A DNA stretch of 64,000 bases from Chitinophaga alhagiae (GTDB lineage Bacteria > Bacteroidota > Bacteroidia > Chitinophagales > Chitinophagaceae), in the NCBI RefSeq assembly GCF_003568665.1, contig NZ_QXMH01000002.1:1240001-1304000 (forward strand), given 5' to 3'. Positions 41,382 through 49,612 of the stretch are shown here, piece after piece (within the stretch, counting starts at the first letter, position 1; each line of letters begins with the position of its first letter). Under the pieces are notes generated by a model. It was not told the origin of the DNA and did not search any database. It saw only the letters and a list, made by a program, of their open reading frames with translations. The translations under genes and the position numbers were made by a program.

Positions 41382-42680
41382 ATGTCCATGTCTTTTATCA
41401 TTGCCTGCGAAAGCGGCAAACGGAAAATTGCTGAAATACTGCTTGCCAATAAAGAGGTGGAGGTAGCTTATACAGACGAAAAAGGCCGTACCGCCATTCA
41501 CTATGCCGCCCACCGCGGCTATCTTGATCTTGTGAAATTGCTGATAGAAGCCGGTGCTGATATCGATTATGAAGATCATAACGGCGAAACGCCCCTTTAT
41601 TTTGCCTGCCTGCAAAAGCAGAAACAAACCGCCATCTATCTCCTGGAGAAAGGTGCGCGTACCAATATCAACGACTACCAGGGCAACAGCCTGCTGCACC
41701 TGGCCGCCCGTACCGGGCAAACCGAAGTTGTTGCCAAACTGCTGGAGCTGGGCATGGATGCCAACCTGGAAAATAACGAAGCCGAAACGCCCCTGATGAT
41801 AGCCGTGGCCGCCCGTTTCAAAGAGGCGGCAGCGCTGCTGGCTGGCCAGGGCGCCAGCGTGAACGCCACAAACAAAGCCGGTAACACCCCGCTGCTGATA
41901 GCAGTGCGTACCCGGAATCAGCCCATGGTCTCCTTCCTGCTGGAAAACGGCGCCAGCGTCAACCACGTCAACCATGCCGGCGAATCCGCCCTGCTGATAG
42001 CCTGTTATGATGCCAACCGCGCGCTCACCAGCCTGCTGGTGCAGCAGGGCGCCGATGTACTGGTCACTTCCAAAGAAGGGTTGTCTCCCATCTGGCATGC
42101 CTGTGCCAAAAACCAGAAAGAGGTGGTGGCCCTGTTCCTGGATAATGGGGTGAACGTAGATTTCAGTCAGCCCGTATCCGGTAATACAGACAGCATGAAC
42201 AGCTATCTCAGCTGGGTAGAGACCGCCAACAATCTTTCCATGGAAGCCAGTTTCAGCTTTCATCACAGCTACAGCTACGGCGGCGAAAGCCTGCTGCACG
42301 TGGCCGCAAAGAACGGGCACCTGAGCATGGTGAAGCTGCTGCTGGAACGGGGCGGAAATATCAATATACAGGACGAATCCGGTAATACCGCTTTGCACTA
42401 TGCCACGTCCGCCGGCAAGAAGGATGTAGTAAAGTACCTGCTGGAACAGGGTGCGGACGTTACGGTCGTAAATGCGAAAGAGCAGAAAGTGATCGATTAC
42501 GCTAACATCAAAGGCCTGAATGAAATTGCCGCCCTGTTGCTGGGTGCGGCCGCCAAACCGCAGCAAACGGCTATCCCTGATATCAAGAAAGCCCTCCTGG
42601 ACCTGAAGGAACTGTTGGATGCGGGTGTATTGACGGAAGCGGAATTTGCAGCGCAGAAAGCAAAGCTGCTGGCAGTTTGA
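41382..42680 (+). CDS. Ankyrin-repeat protein with C-terminal SHOCT domain
   Basis: The 432-aa protein has about eleven ankyrin repeats (e.g. GRTAIHYAAHRGYLDLVKLLIEAGADIDYED, GNTALHYATSAGKKDVVKYLLEQGADV) and a final SHOCT segment (DLKELLDAGVLTEAEFAAQKAKLL), a short domain often found at protein ends and thought to mediate oligomerisation. A longer insert (about 258-300) breaks the repeats. It is tightly linked to the previous gene and to the DKNYY gene. Confidence 0.9.
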   Translation: MSMSFIIACESGKRKIAEILLANKEVEVAYTDEKGRTAIHYAAHRGYLDLVKLLIEAGADIDYEDHNGETPLYFACLQKQKQTAIYLLEKGARTNINDYQGNSLLHLAARTGQTEVVAKLLELGMDANLENNEAETPLMIAVAARFKEAAALLAGQGASVNATNKAGNTPLLIAVRTRNQPMVSFLLENGASVNHVNHAGESALLIACYDANRALTSLLVQQGADVLVTSKEGLSPIWHACAKNQKEVVALFLDNGVNVDFSQPVSGNTDSMNSYLSWVETANNLSMEASFSFHHSYSYGGESLLHVAAKNGHLSMVKLLLERGGNINIQDESGNTALHYATSAGKKDVVKYLLEQGADVTVVNAKEQKVIDYANIKGLNEIAALLLGAAAKPQQTAIPDIKKALLDLKELLDAGVLTEAEFAAQKAKLLAV

Positions 42681-42696
42681 ATACAATCATTGGCAC

Positions 42697-43434
42697 ATGA
42701 GCAAAAAAGCGTTAGACCACGGATTCTTCATTATCGACAATAAATTCATACTCCATTTTGACAGGGAGGTATACAGAAAATTTTACCCGGTTATTGACTT
42801 TGCCAGTTTTGAGATCATTGAAAGCAACGGTGCTACTTTTCATTATTTCCGGGATAAGCACCGGGTGTATATAGAAAGCTACATGAATGCGTTTGCCGTA
42901 CTCCCCGATGCGGCCTCTGTTTATTTTAAGGTGCTTGATTTTGAACGCGGCAAAAGTACGTCTAACGGGAACGATTATCTCTTTGACCAAAAGTTGCCCC
43001 ACCGTTTTGACGATTACCGGGTATTGTCCAACTACTACCAGTTTGCGGCCGGCACGGTTTATTTCAACTATTTCCACGCCATGCCCGAAGCGGATATCCG
43101 GTCTTTTGAAGTATTGCATGGTGAGAACGTTGGCAATGTAGCCAAAGACAAAAAGCACGTTTACTTTCGGGATAAGGTGGTGGATGGCGCTGATCCCGGC
43201 AGCTTTCATTTCCTGGAAGAATGCTTTTCCGGGGAATACTATAGGGAATGCGACCATACGTATTATGCCATAGACAAGCACCAGGCCTACTATGTGGATA
43301 CCATTGCCAGGGCGTTTAAGGCCATCAGAACAAAAGACACCGGCCAATTCCACTTCAAAGTGATCAACGAGCTGGGTTATGCTTTTGACGAAAAATATGC
43401 ATACCTGTTCGGGAAAAGAAAACCGGTTGGTTAA
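42697..43434 (+). CDS. DKNYY-family protein
   Basis: The 245-aa product has repeated short units of the type AKDKKHVYFRDKVVDGADPGSF and AIDKHQAYYVDT, the mark of the DKNYY family, whose role is unknown. It has no signal peptide. The start is ATG 42697, 16 bp after the ankyrin gene, so the three genes form an operon. Confidence 0.85.
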   Translation: MSKKALDHGFFIIDNKFILHFDREVYRKFYPVIDFASFEIIESNGATFHYFRDKHRVYIESYMNAFAVLPDAASVYFKVLDFERGKSTSNGNDYLFDQKLPHRFDDYRVLSNYYQFAAGTVYFNYFHAMPEADIRSFEVLHGENVGNVAKDKKHVYFRDKVVDGADPGSFHFLEECFSGEYYRECDHTYYAIDKHQAYYVDTIARAFKAIRTKDTGQFHFKVINELGYAFDEKYAYLFGKRKPVG

Positions 43435-43446
43435 AGGCCACGCAGA

Positions 43447-44019
43447 TCAGCGCCTGCTTAAAACCCGTTCCACAGCAATTGGGTCTTGCAGGTCCACACC
43501 GGAAGATTTCAATTGCTCGCTCATGACGCCAGATGCTACCACATACCGGAAGTTATAGAAGGGCATAAGCGTGGTTTCCAGCCCGTCGGGCACCTGTTTG
43601 CCGGTGGTATTGGCCGTCCAGTAATAATGAATGGTGAGCGTTCCCTGGCGGTATTCGTACGCGAAATTATGTACCACGTCAGACGGAGACACGGCCTGGA
43701 ACGAAAGCGGCAGCGGCATCCAGTTATGCACGCCTTTCGGGATCATATATACCAGCACCAACCCGTTGTCGATCACTTCTTTCGTGATCTCAGGGGCTTC
43801 TACAGTGATGTATTTGCTGAAATGCAGTTTCACCTGGTTATTGCCATAGTCAAGGGCATAGTGGCCGGGGTATTTCCATGTGGAGGCCATGGTGGTGAAC
43901 TTCTTTGCCGTGATGTTGGCGTTGCCGTCTTTACCTGCGGGGCCGGCGGGGCCTTCTTTTTTACAGGCGCCCAGGGCAATCAGGAAAGCAGCGGTAAGCA
44001 TCACAAACGCATTTTTCAT
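43447..44019 (-). CDS. Lipoprotein with a short collagen-like segment
   Basis: The 190-aa protein has a signal peptide and lipobox (LGAC, C19). Next comes KKEGPAGPAGKDGN, two to three Gly-x-y triplets seen near the N-terminus of many Chitinophagaceae lipoproteins, then a beta-rich domain of about 150 residues. Function unknown. It converges on the DKNYY gene. Confidence 0.8.
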   Translation of the reverse strand: MKNAFVMLTAAFLIALGACKKEGPAGPAGKDGNANITAKKFTTMASTWKYPGHYALDYGNNQVKLHFSKYITVEAPEITKEVIDNGLVLVYMIPKGVHNWMPLPLSFQAVSPSDVVHNFAYEYRQGTLTIHYYWTANTTGKQVPDGLETTLMPFYNFRYVVASGVMSEQLKSSGVDLQDPIAVERVLSRR

Positions 44020-44131
44020 AATTAAGGGGTTGCGGGGTGATTGAATGGGTGCAAGCTAGGCATGTTAATAGCCTGAAGGGGAAGTGAATTAACGGATGAA
44101 GGGTTTTTGTTAACGGAAGATGGGTATCACT

Positions 44132-44902
44132 TTATGCCCCCGCAACATCCACCGCCGCCAGTTTCATAAGGCAGAACCTGCTGTCACGGATGGGGTAGCG
44201 CACATGTCCTTCCTCCTCCATGAACTCGATGGCCAGGGCCACAAACACAGGGTCAGCCGTATTGACCGGTATTTTCACGGACAATGTTTGCGGTACTGCG
44301 GGCGTTACGTTCAGCGGCATATCCGCGGACCGGGTGAATGAGACGGTATGCTTGCCGTTCTCGAAGTGCAACACCGCGGCGCCCAGCTTCAGCCTGTAGT
44401 GCGTGGCCTTTTCGGGCGCAAGGACCACCTCCCCGGGGATGTACGCCGGCCATTCCAGGCTAACGGTACCCGCCGCCCTGTCAACCCGGTGCAGGAACGG
44501 CACAGGCATGGTGTTGCTGAAGCTCCCCGCCGGCGTAAATTCGAAATCGTGAAAAAGCCGGGTATCGCCATCCGGCAGGCGGCGGCTGCCCCGTTTATGC
44601 GCCAGGTCTGACTTGATGACCGCTTTGCAAAGCCCGGTCAGCCGCTGGAAAAGGTTGCTGTTGGCCTGCCGCGGCACCATGGCGGCAAAAGCCCGTTTGA
44701 TCAGCACGGCTGCCTTGCAGGCTTGGCCGAAGTCTTTGGCGTTCAGCCGGGCGGCCTCATAGTTCGGGTCAGTGGCCATCCTTTCCGCCGTAACCCCGCC
44801 TTTCTTCCGGAAACCAAATTCACCGTTCCTTTTCCGGTAAATGATCATGTTTTGGGTGGGGCCCGTCAATTGCAGGATGCCCCGTTGCTTTTTTTTAGCC
44901 AT
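44132..44902 (-). CDS. Conserved-type protein of unknown function
   Basis: The 256-aa product starts MAKKKQRGILQLTGPTQNMIIYRKRNGEFGFRKKGG and carries a basic helical first half and a beta-rich second half (PVPFLHRVDRAAGTVSLEWPAYIP, then a sandwich-like region). I know such proteins only as hypothetical in Chitinophaga-type genomes. The start is ATG 44902; the open frame upstream (to 45118) reads through repeats and lacks a start context. Confidence 0.65.
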   Translation of the reverse strand: MAKKKQRGILQLTGPTQNMIIYRKRNGEFGFRKKGGVTAERMATDPNYEAARLNAKDFGQACKAAVLIKRAFAAMVPRQANSNLFQRLTGLCKAVIKSDLAHKRGSRRLPDGDTRLFHDFEFTPAGSFSNTMPVPFLHRVDRAAGTVSLEWPAYIPGEVVLAPEKATHYRLKLGAAVLHFENGKHTVSFTRSADMPLNVTPAVPQTLSVKIPVNTADPVFVALAIEFMEEEGHVRYPIRDSRFCLMKLAAVDVAGA

Positions 44903-44986
44903 AATAATTGCTTTTAAAAATGGAAAAATGTGACGCGCGTCATTACCATTCAAATGTAGCCGCCGTTGGAGGGCGGGCAAAACCAA

Positions 44987-45172
44987 ATTGCCGATTTTGC
45001 CGCTTTTTGCCGGTTTTTGCCGCTTTTCGTCGCGGGTATTGCATGAAAAATGGCCGCAATTAGGGGGGCATTGTGTTTGCCGTTTTTTGCTGGGGGCCAG
45101 CTGCCTGCTTATCGGCATAAAAGGCGGTCTAGTCGCCTTCTAGTCGGCTTCTTATCGGCTTGTTACCGGCGG
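44987..45172. repeat. Two short-period tandem repeat arrays
   Basis: About 44987-45030 holds four units of roughly 10 bp with the word TTTTTGCCG. At 45129-45172 there are four 11-bp units (CTAGTCGCCTT, CTAGTCGGCTT, CTTATCGGCTT, GTTACCGGCGG), with a related word at 45108. Both periods are close to one helical turn. No gene is seen between 44903 and 45215. Confidence 0.75.
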
Positions 45173-45215
45173 CTATGGCTGGCAGTGAAGGAATGGCAAA
45201 GCAGGGCCTGCCTGC

Positions 45216-47861
45216 CTATTCACTCCGCAATACCGCCACGGGGTTGCTACTTGCCGCCTTCAGCGTCTGGGACCCGATCATCATGAACGCGATCAGCAGC
45301 ACCGCCAGCAGGCCGGCGAACAGCTCGGTGAATTGTACGGGAGTATGATAGGGGAAATGGGGAAGTACAACAGTTTTGAAGAAGAAATAAGTGGCGGGCA
45401 GGGCAATGAACGCTGATACTGAGAGGAGAAACAGGAAACCGCGGCTCAACAGGTACATCAGGTTGCCCACGCTGGCGCCCATCACCTTCCGGATGCCGAT
45501 CTCCTTTAGCCTTGTTTCGGTGGTGAACACCACCATGCCGAACAACCCCATGGATGCAATGGAAATGGCCAGGAACGAAAGGAAGCCAATGATCTTGATC
45601 ATAGTGGAAAATTCGCTGTACGCATTTTCTATGGCTTCGTCGTAAAATTCAGCCATGAGCGGGTGAACAGGATCTGTCTTTTTCCATGCTGCCCCGATCC
45701 GGGCCAGCGTGGCCGGCAGGTTGGCGCTTTGTATCCTGGCGCTGATGATGGCCCTGTCTTCGGGTGTCCAGAAGGTGAATGCCACCGGCCCGATGAGGTG
45801 CTCCACCTTGCCGTAATGAAAGTCTTGCATGACGCCAACAATGGTCATCTGGCGCCCATTCAAAGTGATCTGTTCCCCGATTGCTTTTTGGGGATCGTTA
45901 CCGCCTATGTTGAACCGCTTTAAAACCTGCTGGTTAACGATCACCTCGCTAACGGCCCGGGCAGTGGCGGGTCTCGCTATAAAATTACTGCCGGCAACAA
46001 GTTGATAGTTATGCAGCGGCAAATAGTTTTCGTCTACGTGGTTGGTCATGACCAGCTGGGAATCCCGCGAGTCTTTGTATTTCATATTGCCGCCCCAGGC
46101 GTTCCCCACGCCGGTGGTGATCAGCGACCGGGAGAGTGCGGTCACTTCCGGCATTTCGCCGAGTTCCTTGAGCAGCGCATCGGGTTTATTGGCCTGCATG
46201 TTAATGTTCAGGATGTTTGCCGTGCTGAACCCCAGGTCAAACGCCAGTATGTTCCTGTACTGCACATAACCTACGGCGGTTGTTGTAATAAAGATCAGTG
46301 TAACCGTGTACTGGACCAGCACCAAAGCCCGCCTGAGCGTCAGGTGTTTGAACATTTTCACGGAAGTGCTGCTGAACGCGTTGACGGGGCTTACTTTCGA
46401 AAAGAATATAGCGGGCAGAAAACCGGCCATCACGCCCACAGCCACCGAAAAAACAATGAAGGCCGCTACCATGGATGGTGTAAGACTGAGTTTCACCATC
46501 CGTTGCATCTCCGGGGCCATATTGATCAGCACCGGCCGCAATAGGAGGAACAGGAGGAATGAAAGGAGCAGGGCGGCCAGAGAGATCATGACCGCCTCGG
46601 CCAGGAACTGCAGCCGTACCTGGTTATTTCCGGCGCCAATGGCCTTGCGGAGGCCTATTTCCTTCATGCGCCGCATAGCGCGCGCAATTGAAAGATTGGT
46701 ATAATTGAAACAGGCGGACAATATCACAATAAATGCCAGCCCGCCGAGTATCCAGAGCACAACAGGGGGCATGTGCGGCCCGGAGAAGCCAGGGCCGCCC
46801 TCGGATTGACGAAGGCTTTCCCCCACCACGATGTTATATAAAGGCAGCAGTTCAAGCCGGATGCTGCTATTTTCTCCGGCAAGGTTTTCCTCGCGTGCCA
46901 GTGCGCCGAGCTGCGAGCGGATGGCGTCCATGTCAGCGTTCTCCGAGGGCAGCACGTACACGGAGTTGGACCACATGTTTGTCCATGCGGCAAAATGCGG
47001 ATCGTTTTTATTGATCTGTTCGGCGGTAGACAATGATACCAGCGCTTCAAACTGGATATGCGAGAAAAACGGAACGTCTTGCATGATACCGGTCACCTGG
47101 TAAAGGAGCGTATCGATCCTGATGGCCTTGCCTACCGCGGCCTGACTGCCGAACAGCTTCCTGGCGGCCGTCTCCGTGAGAACAACAGAGTAGGGGTCTT
47201 TCAGCGCCGTTTCGGGATGGCCTTCTATCATCGGGAAAGTAAAGATCCGGAACAGCGATGGCTCCGCCCAATAACCGCTGACGGGGAGAATATTGTCGCC
47301 CACCTTGGCGTCGCCAGAAAAGTTGTTGCGCATAATGGCCACTGCGTCAATACCGGGCACCTTCTCGCGGATGAGTTGTCCGGTCTTTATGGATGTAGTG
47401 GCAAACTTGCCGTTCTGTTCGTTGCCGGAGGTCAGTACGTTGGTGACACGATAGGTCCGGCCGCCATTTTCATGGAACCGGTCATACGAGCGCAGGTCGA
47501 GCACGAAAGCGATCAGCAGCAGCCCAACGGACATGCTGATGGCAAGGCCCAGGATATTGATGAAGGAGAACAGCTTGCTGCGCATGATGTTGCGCCCTGA
47601 TGTTTTAACGTAGCTTCCGAGCATGGTGCGGTCCATAAAAAGGTTGACAAATATTGATCTGCGTACCGTATAACTTCTGAAGAACTTAAAAGCATCAATA
47701 ATGTAGATCAGCTTTGCACGGCGTGGCCCCACAGATTGCAGGTTCCGTTCAAAACATTCGTGGAGGTCTCCCGTCAGGTCTTCCACGAGCCCCGGCTTGC
47801 AATACCATTCTACAAACCGCTGCGCCCAGGAGGGGGGATGGTGCTGCTGTTGTTCGTTCAT
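45216..47861 (-). CDS. ABC-transporter permease of the FtsX/MacB type
   Basis: The product is about 881 aa. A short N-terminal PadR-partner prefix domain (WAQRFVEWYCKPGLVEDLTGDLHECFERN) is followed by a transmembrane helix, a MacB periplasmic core and FtsX domain, then a second helix/core/FtsX unit ending in three helices. These proteins usually act with a separate ATPase in antimicrobial-peptide or stress response. No ATPase gene is nearby. The start is ATG 47861, 1 bp after the PadR stop. Confidence 0.9.
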   Translation of the reverse strand: MNEQQQHHPPSWAQRFVEWYCKPGLVEDLTGDLHECFERNLQSVGPRRAKLIYIIDAFKFFRSYTVRRSIFVNLFMDRTMLGSYVKTSGRNIMRSKLFSFINILGLAISMSVGLLLIAFVLDLRSYDRFHENGGRTYRVTNVLTSGNEQNGKFATTSIKTGQLIREKVPGIDAVAIMRNNFSGDAKVGDNILPVSGYWAEPSLFRIFTFPMIEGHPETALKDPYSVVLTETAARKLFGSQAAVGKAIRIDTLLYQVTGIMQDVPFFSHIQFEALVSLSTAEQINKNDPHFAAWTNMWSNSVYVLPSENADMDAIRSQLGALAREENLAGENSSIRLELLPLYNIVVGESLRQSEGGPGFSGPHMPPVVLWILGGLAFIVILSACFNYTNLSIARAMRRMKEIGLRKAIGAGNNQVRLQFLAEAVMISLAALLLSFLLFLLLRPVLINMAPEMQRMVKLSLTPSMVAAFIVFSVAVGVMAGFLPAIFFSKVSPVNAFSSTSVKMFKHLTLRRALVLVQYTVTLIFITTTAVGYVQYRNILAFDLGFSTANILNINMQANKPDALLKELGEMPEVTALSRSLITTGVGNAWGGNMKYKDSRDSQLVMTNHVDENYLPLHNYQLVAGSNFIARPATARAVSEVIVNQQVLKRFNIGGNDPQKAIGEQITLNGRQMTIVGVMQDFHYGKVEHLIGPVAFTFWTPEDRAIISARIQSANLPATLARIGAAWKKTDPVHPLMAEFYDEAIENAYSEFSTMIKIIGFLSFLAISIASMGLFGMVVFTTETRLKEIGIRKVMGASVGNLMYLLSRGFLFLLSVSAFIALPATYFFFKTVVLPHFPYHTPVQFTELFAGLLAVLLIAFMMIGSQTLKAASSNPVAVLRSE

Positions 47862-47862
47862 G

Positions 47863-48195
47863 CTACATTTTTTCCCAGACAAGCAACGGTATCCTGGCCC
47901 ACAGCTGGTCACGCATGGATTTGGCGCTGACCAGCGCCGCTTTTCCCTGCATGGTGAGCTGATAGAATCTTTTACGTTTACCGCCACGGGCCTTTGTTGC
48001 TTCACCCAGCTCGCTTTTCACAAGCCCTTTCTCTTCGAGACGGTTGAGCACCGCGTGTACCACGCCAAGTTTCACGGAACGGCCGGTATGGCCCGCCAGC
48101 TCGTCACAGATGGCTACGCTATATGCTTCGTTCAGCAAAGCCGCAATAGTGAGCAACACCAGTTCTTCAAATTCACCGAGGTTTGTACCTTTCAT
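47863..48195 (-). CDS. PadR-family transcriptional regulator
   Basis: The 110-aa winged-helix protein reads LGEFEELVLLTIAALLNEAYSVAICDELAGHTGRSVKLGVVHAVLNRLEEKGLVKSELG. It stops one base before the permease start, a layout typical of PadR/permease pairs, so it likely regulates this operon. Confidence 0.92.
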   Translation of the reverse strand: MKGTNLGEFEELVLLTIAALLNEAYSVAICDELAGHTGRSVKLGVVHAVLNRLEEKGLVKSELGEATKARGGKRKRFYQLTMQGKAALVSAKSMRDQLWARIPLLVWEKM

Positions 48196-48340
48196 TTCCT
48201 GGATTAATTATGTAAATGTATGTAAAAAGATGATATTATACATACAAAAAGTGAATAAATGAAAGGGTGTACGATTTTTGGGTTAAATTGTAGCATGCCA
48301 ATGAATGCCATCCGCTCTGGTATTGACCGCAGGATTAGGA

Positions 48341-48790
48341 TCAGGCGTCCGGTATTTCAGGTTCCACCAGTTTGGCCAGCTTCTCCAGTGATTCCTGCCA
48401 GCCTAAATAGCACATTTCTACCGGTATGGCGGCGGGTATCCCTTCCTGCGTAATTTTTATTTCCGTACCGGCAATAGTTTTCCGGAGCGAAACGGTGGTG
48501 ATCATTTCTCCCGGCATGTTGGGATCGTCAAATTGATCTGTGTATTTCAAGAACTCGTTGGGCGTAAGCTCCAGGTACGTTCCGCCAAATGAATGGCTGT
48601 TGCCGGTTGAAAAGTTCTGGAAAGACGCCTTGTAGGCGCCGCCTTTTTTGACGTCCATTTGCTGAATGGTGCAAAGAAATCCGTAGGGAGGCAACCACGA
48701 TGCCATGGCGGTAGCGTCCGTAAATGCGCGGTACACCTTTTCCGGAGAGGCTTTCAATACTCTGTGCAACGAAACAGTGTTGTTAGACAT
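48341..48790 (-). CDS. SRPBCC (AHSA1/START-like) protein
   Basis: The 149-aa protein has the SRPBCC pattern: VLKASPEKVYRAFTDATAMASWLPP, a central GG-x-Y-KASF, EITPNEF-type and TVSLRKTIAGTEIKITQEGIP, then a final helix GWQESLEKLAKLVE. It probably binds a small hydrophobic ligand; no specific role. Confidence 0.9.
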   Translation of the reverse strand: MSNNTVSLHRVLKASPEKVYRAFTDATAMASWLPPYGFLCTIQQMDVKKGGAYKASFQNFSTGNSHSFGGTYLELTPNEFLKYTDQFDDPNMPGEMITTVSLRKTIAGTEIKITQEGIPAAIPVEMCYLGWQESLEKLAKLVEPEIPDA

Positions 48791-48949
48791 AAAACATATT
48801 TTTTGTTCCTACTCTTCTGGCTTTTCGGTACCGCCCGTTTTTGAAATGGTGGCTGCTCCACTTGTTTTTCAACACCACAAAGATGGCAAGAAGACCGGAA
48901 ATGGAACGTGGCTATATCCGACATTTCAAGGGTTTTTTGCGACCCTGTC

Positions 48950-49459
48950 TTAACGGCTTTGCTGCATTTGCTCAACAGCGGCCCATCCTTCCGGCGTAAT
49001 GCCCATGATCTCCGTTACCACGCCCAGCGTCTGGTACGTGTCAAAGAAAGCCATCCGGGCAATGGGATGGTCTACTTCGCTGATGGTCACGTAACCTTGT
49101 TTGCGCAGATCGGTGGTAACGCGGTCAAATTCGCTGACGGGCAAACGGAAGGCAATGTGTTGCGTGCCGCCATCGGGGTAGCGGGCCAGATAGTCGTGGA
49201 ACATGCTTTGACCGGAAACAGGCTGGATAAGCTCAATAAAGGCGCCCCCGTTGTAGGTCTGGGTGGTCAGCCATTCCCCGGCCACGGAATTTCCGTAATA
49301 GGTCATGCCCAGGTCCCGGGCGCGGAAATGTTCCGGTGGCGGAAAGCCGGCAATGCCCAAAGCGGTACCCAGGAATTTTACGGCCGCGTGAATGTCGGGT
49401 ACTACCCAGCCGATCTGTGCCAGTTCAAGCCCGGCCAAGGTGTTGTTGATATTGTTCAT
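48950..49459 (-). CDS. VOC-family (glyoxalase-like) protein
   Basis: The 169-aa product has two beta-alpha-beta-beta-beta units; visible are AQIGWVVPDIHAAVKFLGTALG, a middle GGTQHIAFRLPVSEFDRVTTDLRKQG and DTYQTLGVVTEIMG. The metal ligands His and Glu are partly present (H in GGTQHIAF, E near the end). The substrate is unknown. Confidence 0.88.
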   Translation of the reverse strand: MNNINNTLAGLELAQIGWVVPDIHAAVKFLGTALGIAGFPPPEHFRARDLGMTYYGNSVAGEWLTTQTYNGGAFIELIQPVSGQSMFHDYLARYPDGGTQHIAFRLPVSEFDRVTTDLRKQGYVTISEVDHPIARMAFFDTYQTLGVVTEIMGITPEGWAAVEQMQQSR

Positions 49460-49557
49460 GTTTACAGGTTAATGGTTGAATAAAGTTAAAGCAGGCGGGT
49501 TGCCCGCATCGGGGGTATCTGCGACAATATAAAGGCGGTTTGCGACCGGCCAACAAC

Positions 49558-49590
49558 AAAAAAGGAAGGCGCCGTTAAGCGCCTTCCTTT
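49558..49590 (-). terminator. Terminator after the GH123-like gene
   Basis: GGAAGGCGC (49564-49572) pairs with GCGCCTTCC (49579-49587). A-runs and T-runs on both sides make it usable in both directions; the leftward gene ending at 49613 is the main user. Confidence 0.8.
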
Positions 49591-49612
49591 TTTGTTGTAT
49601 TGCAGTCAGCCC

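Noticed and set aside
41355..42686. Long minus-strand open frame opposite the second ankyrin gene
   Set aside because: It mirrors the repeats of the real gene, has no start context and shows no protein-like motif; the plus-strand ankyrin pattern is clear.
44987..45172. Tandem arrays considered as a CRISPR
   Set aside because: Units are 10-11 bp with no spacers and no cas genes are present.
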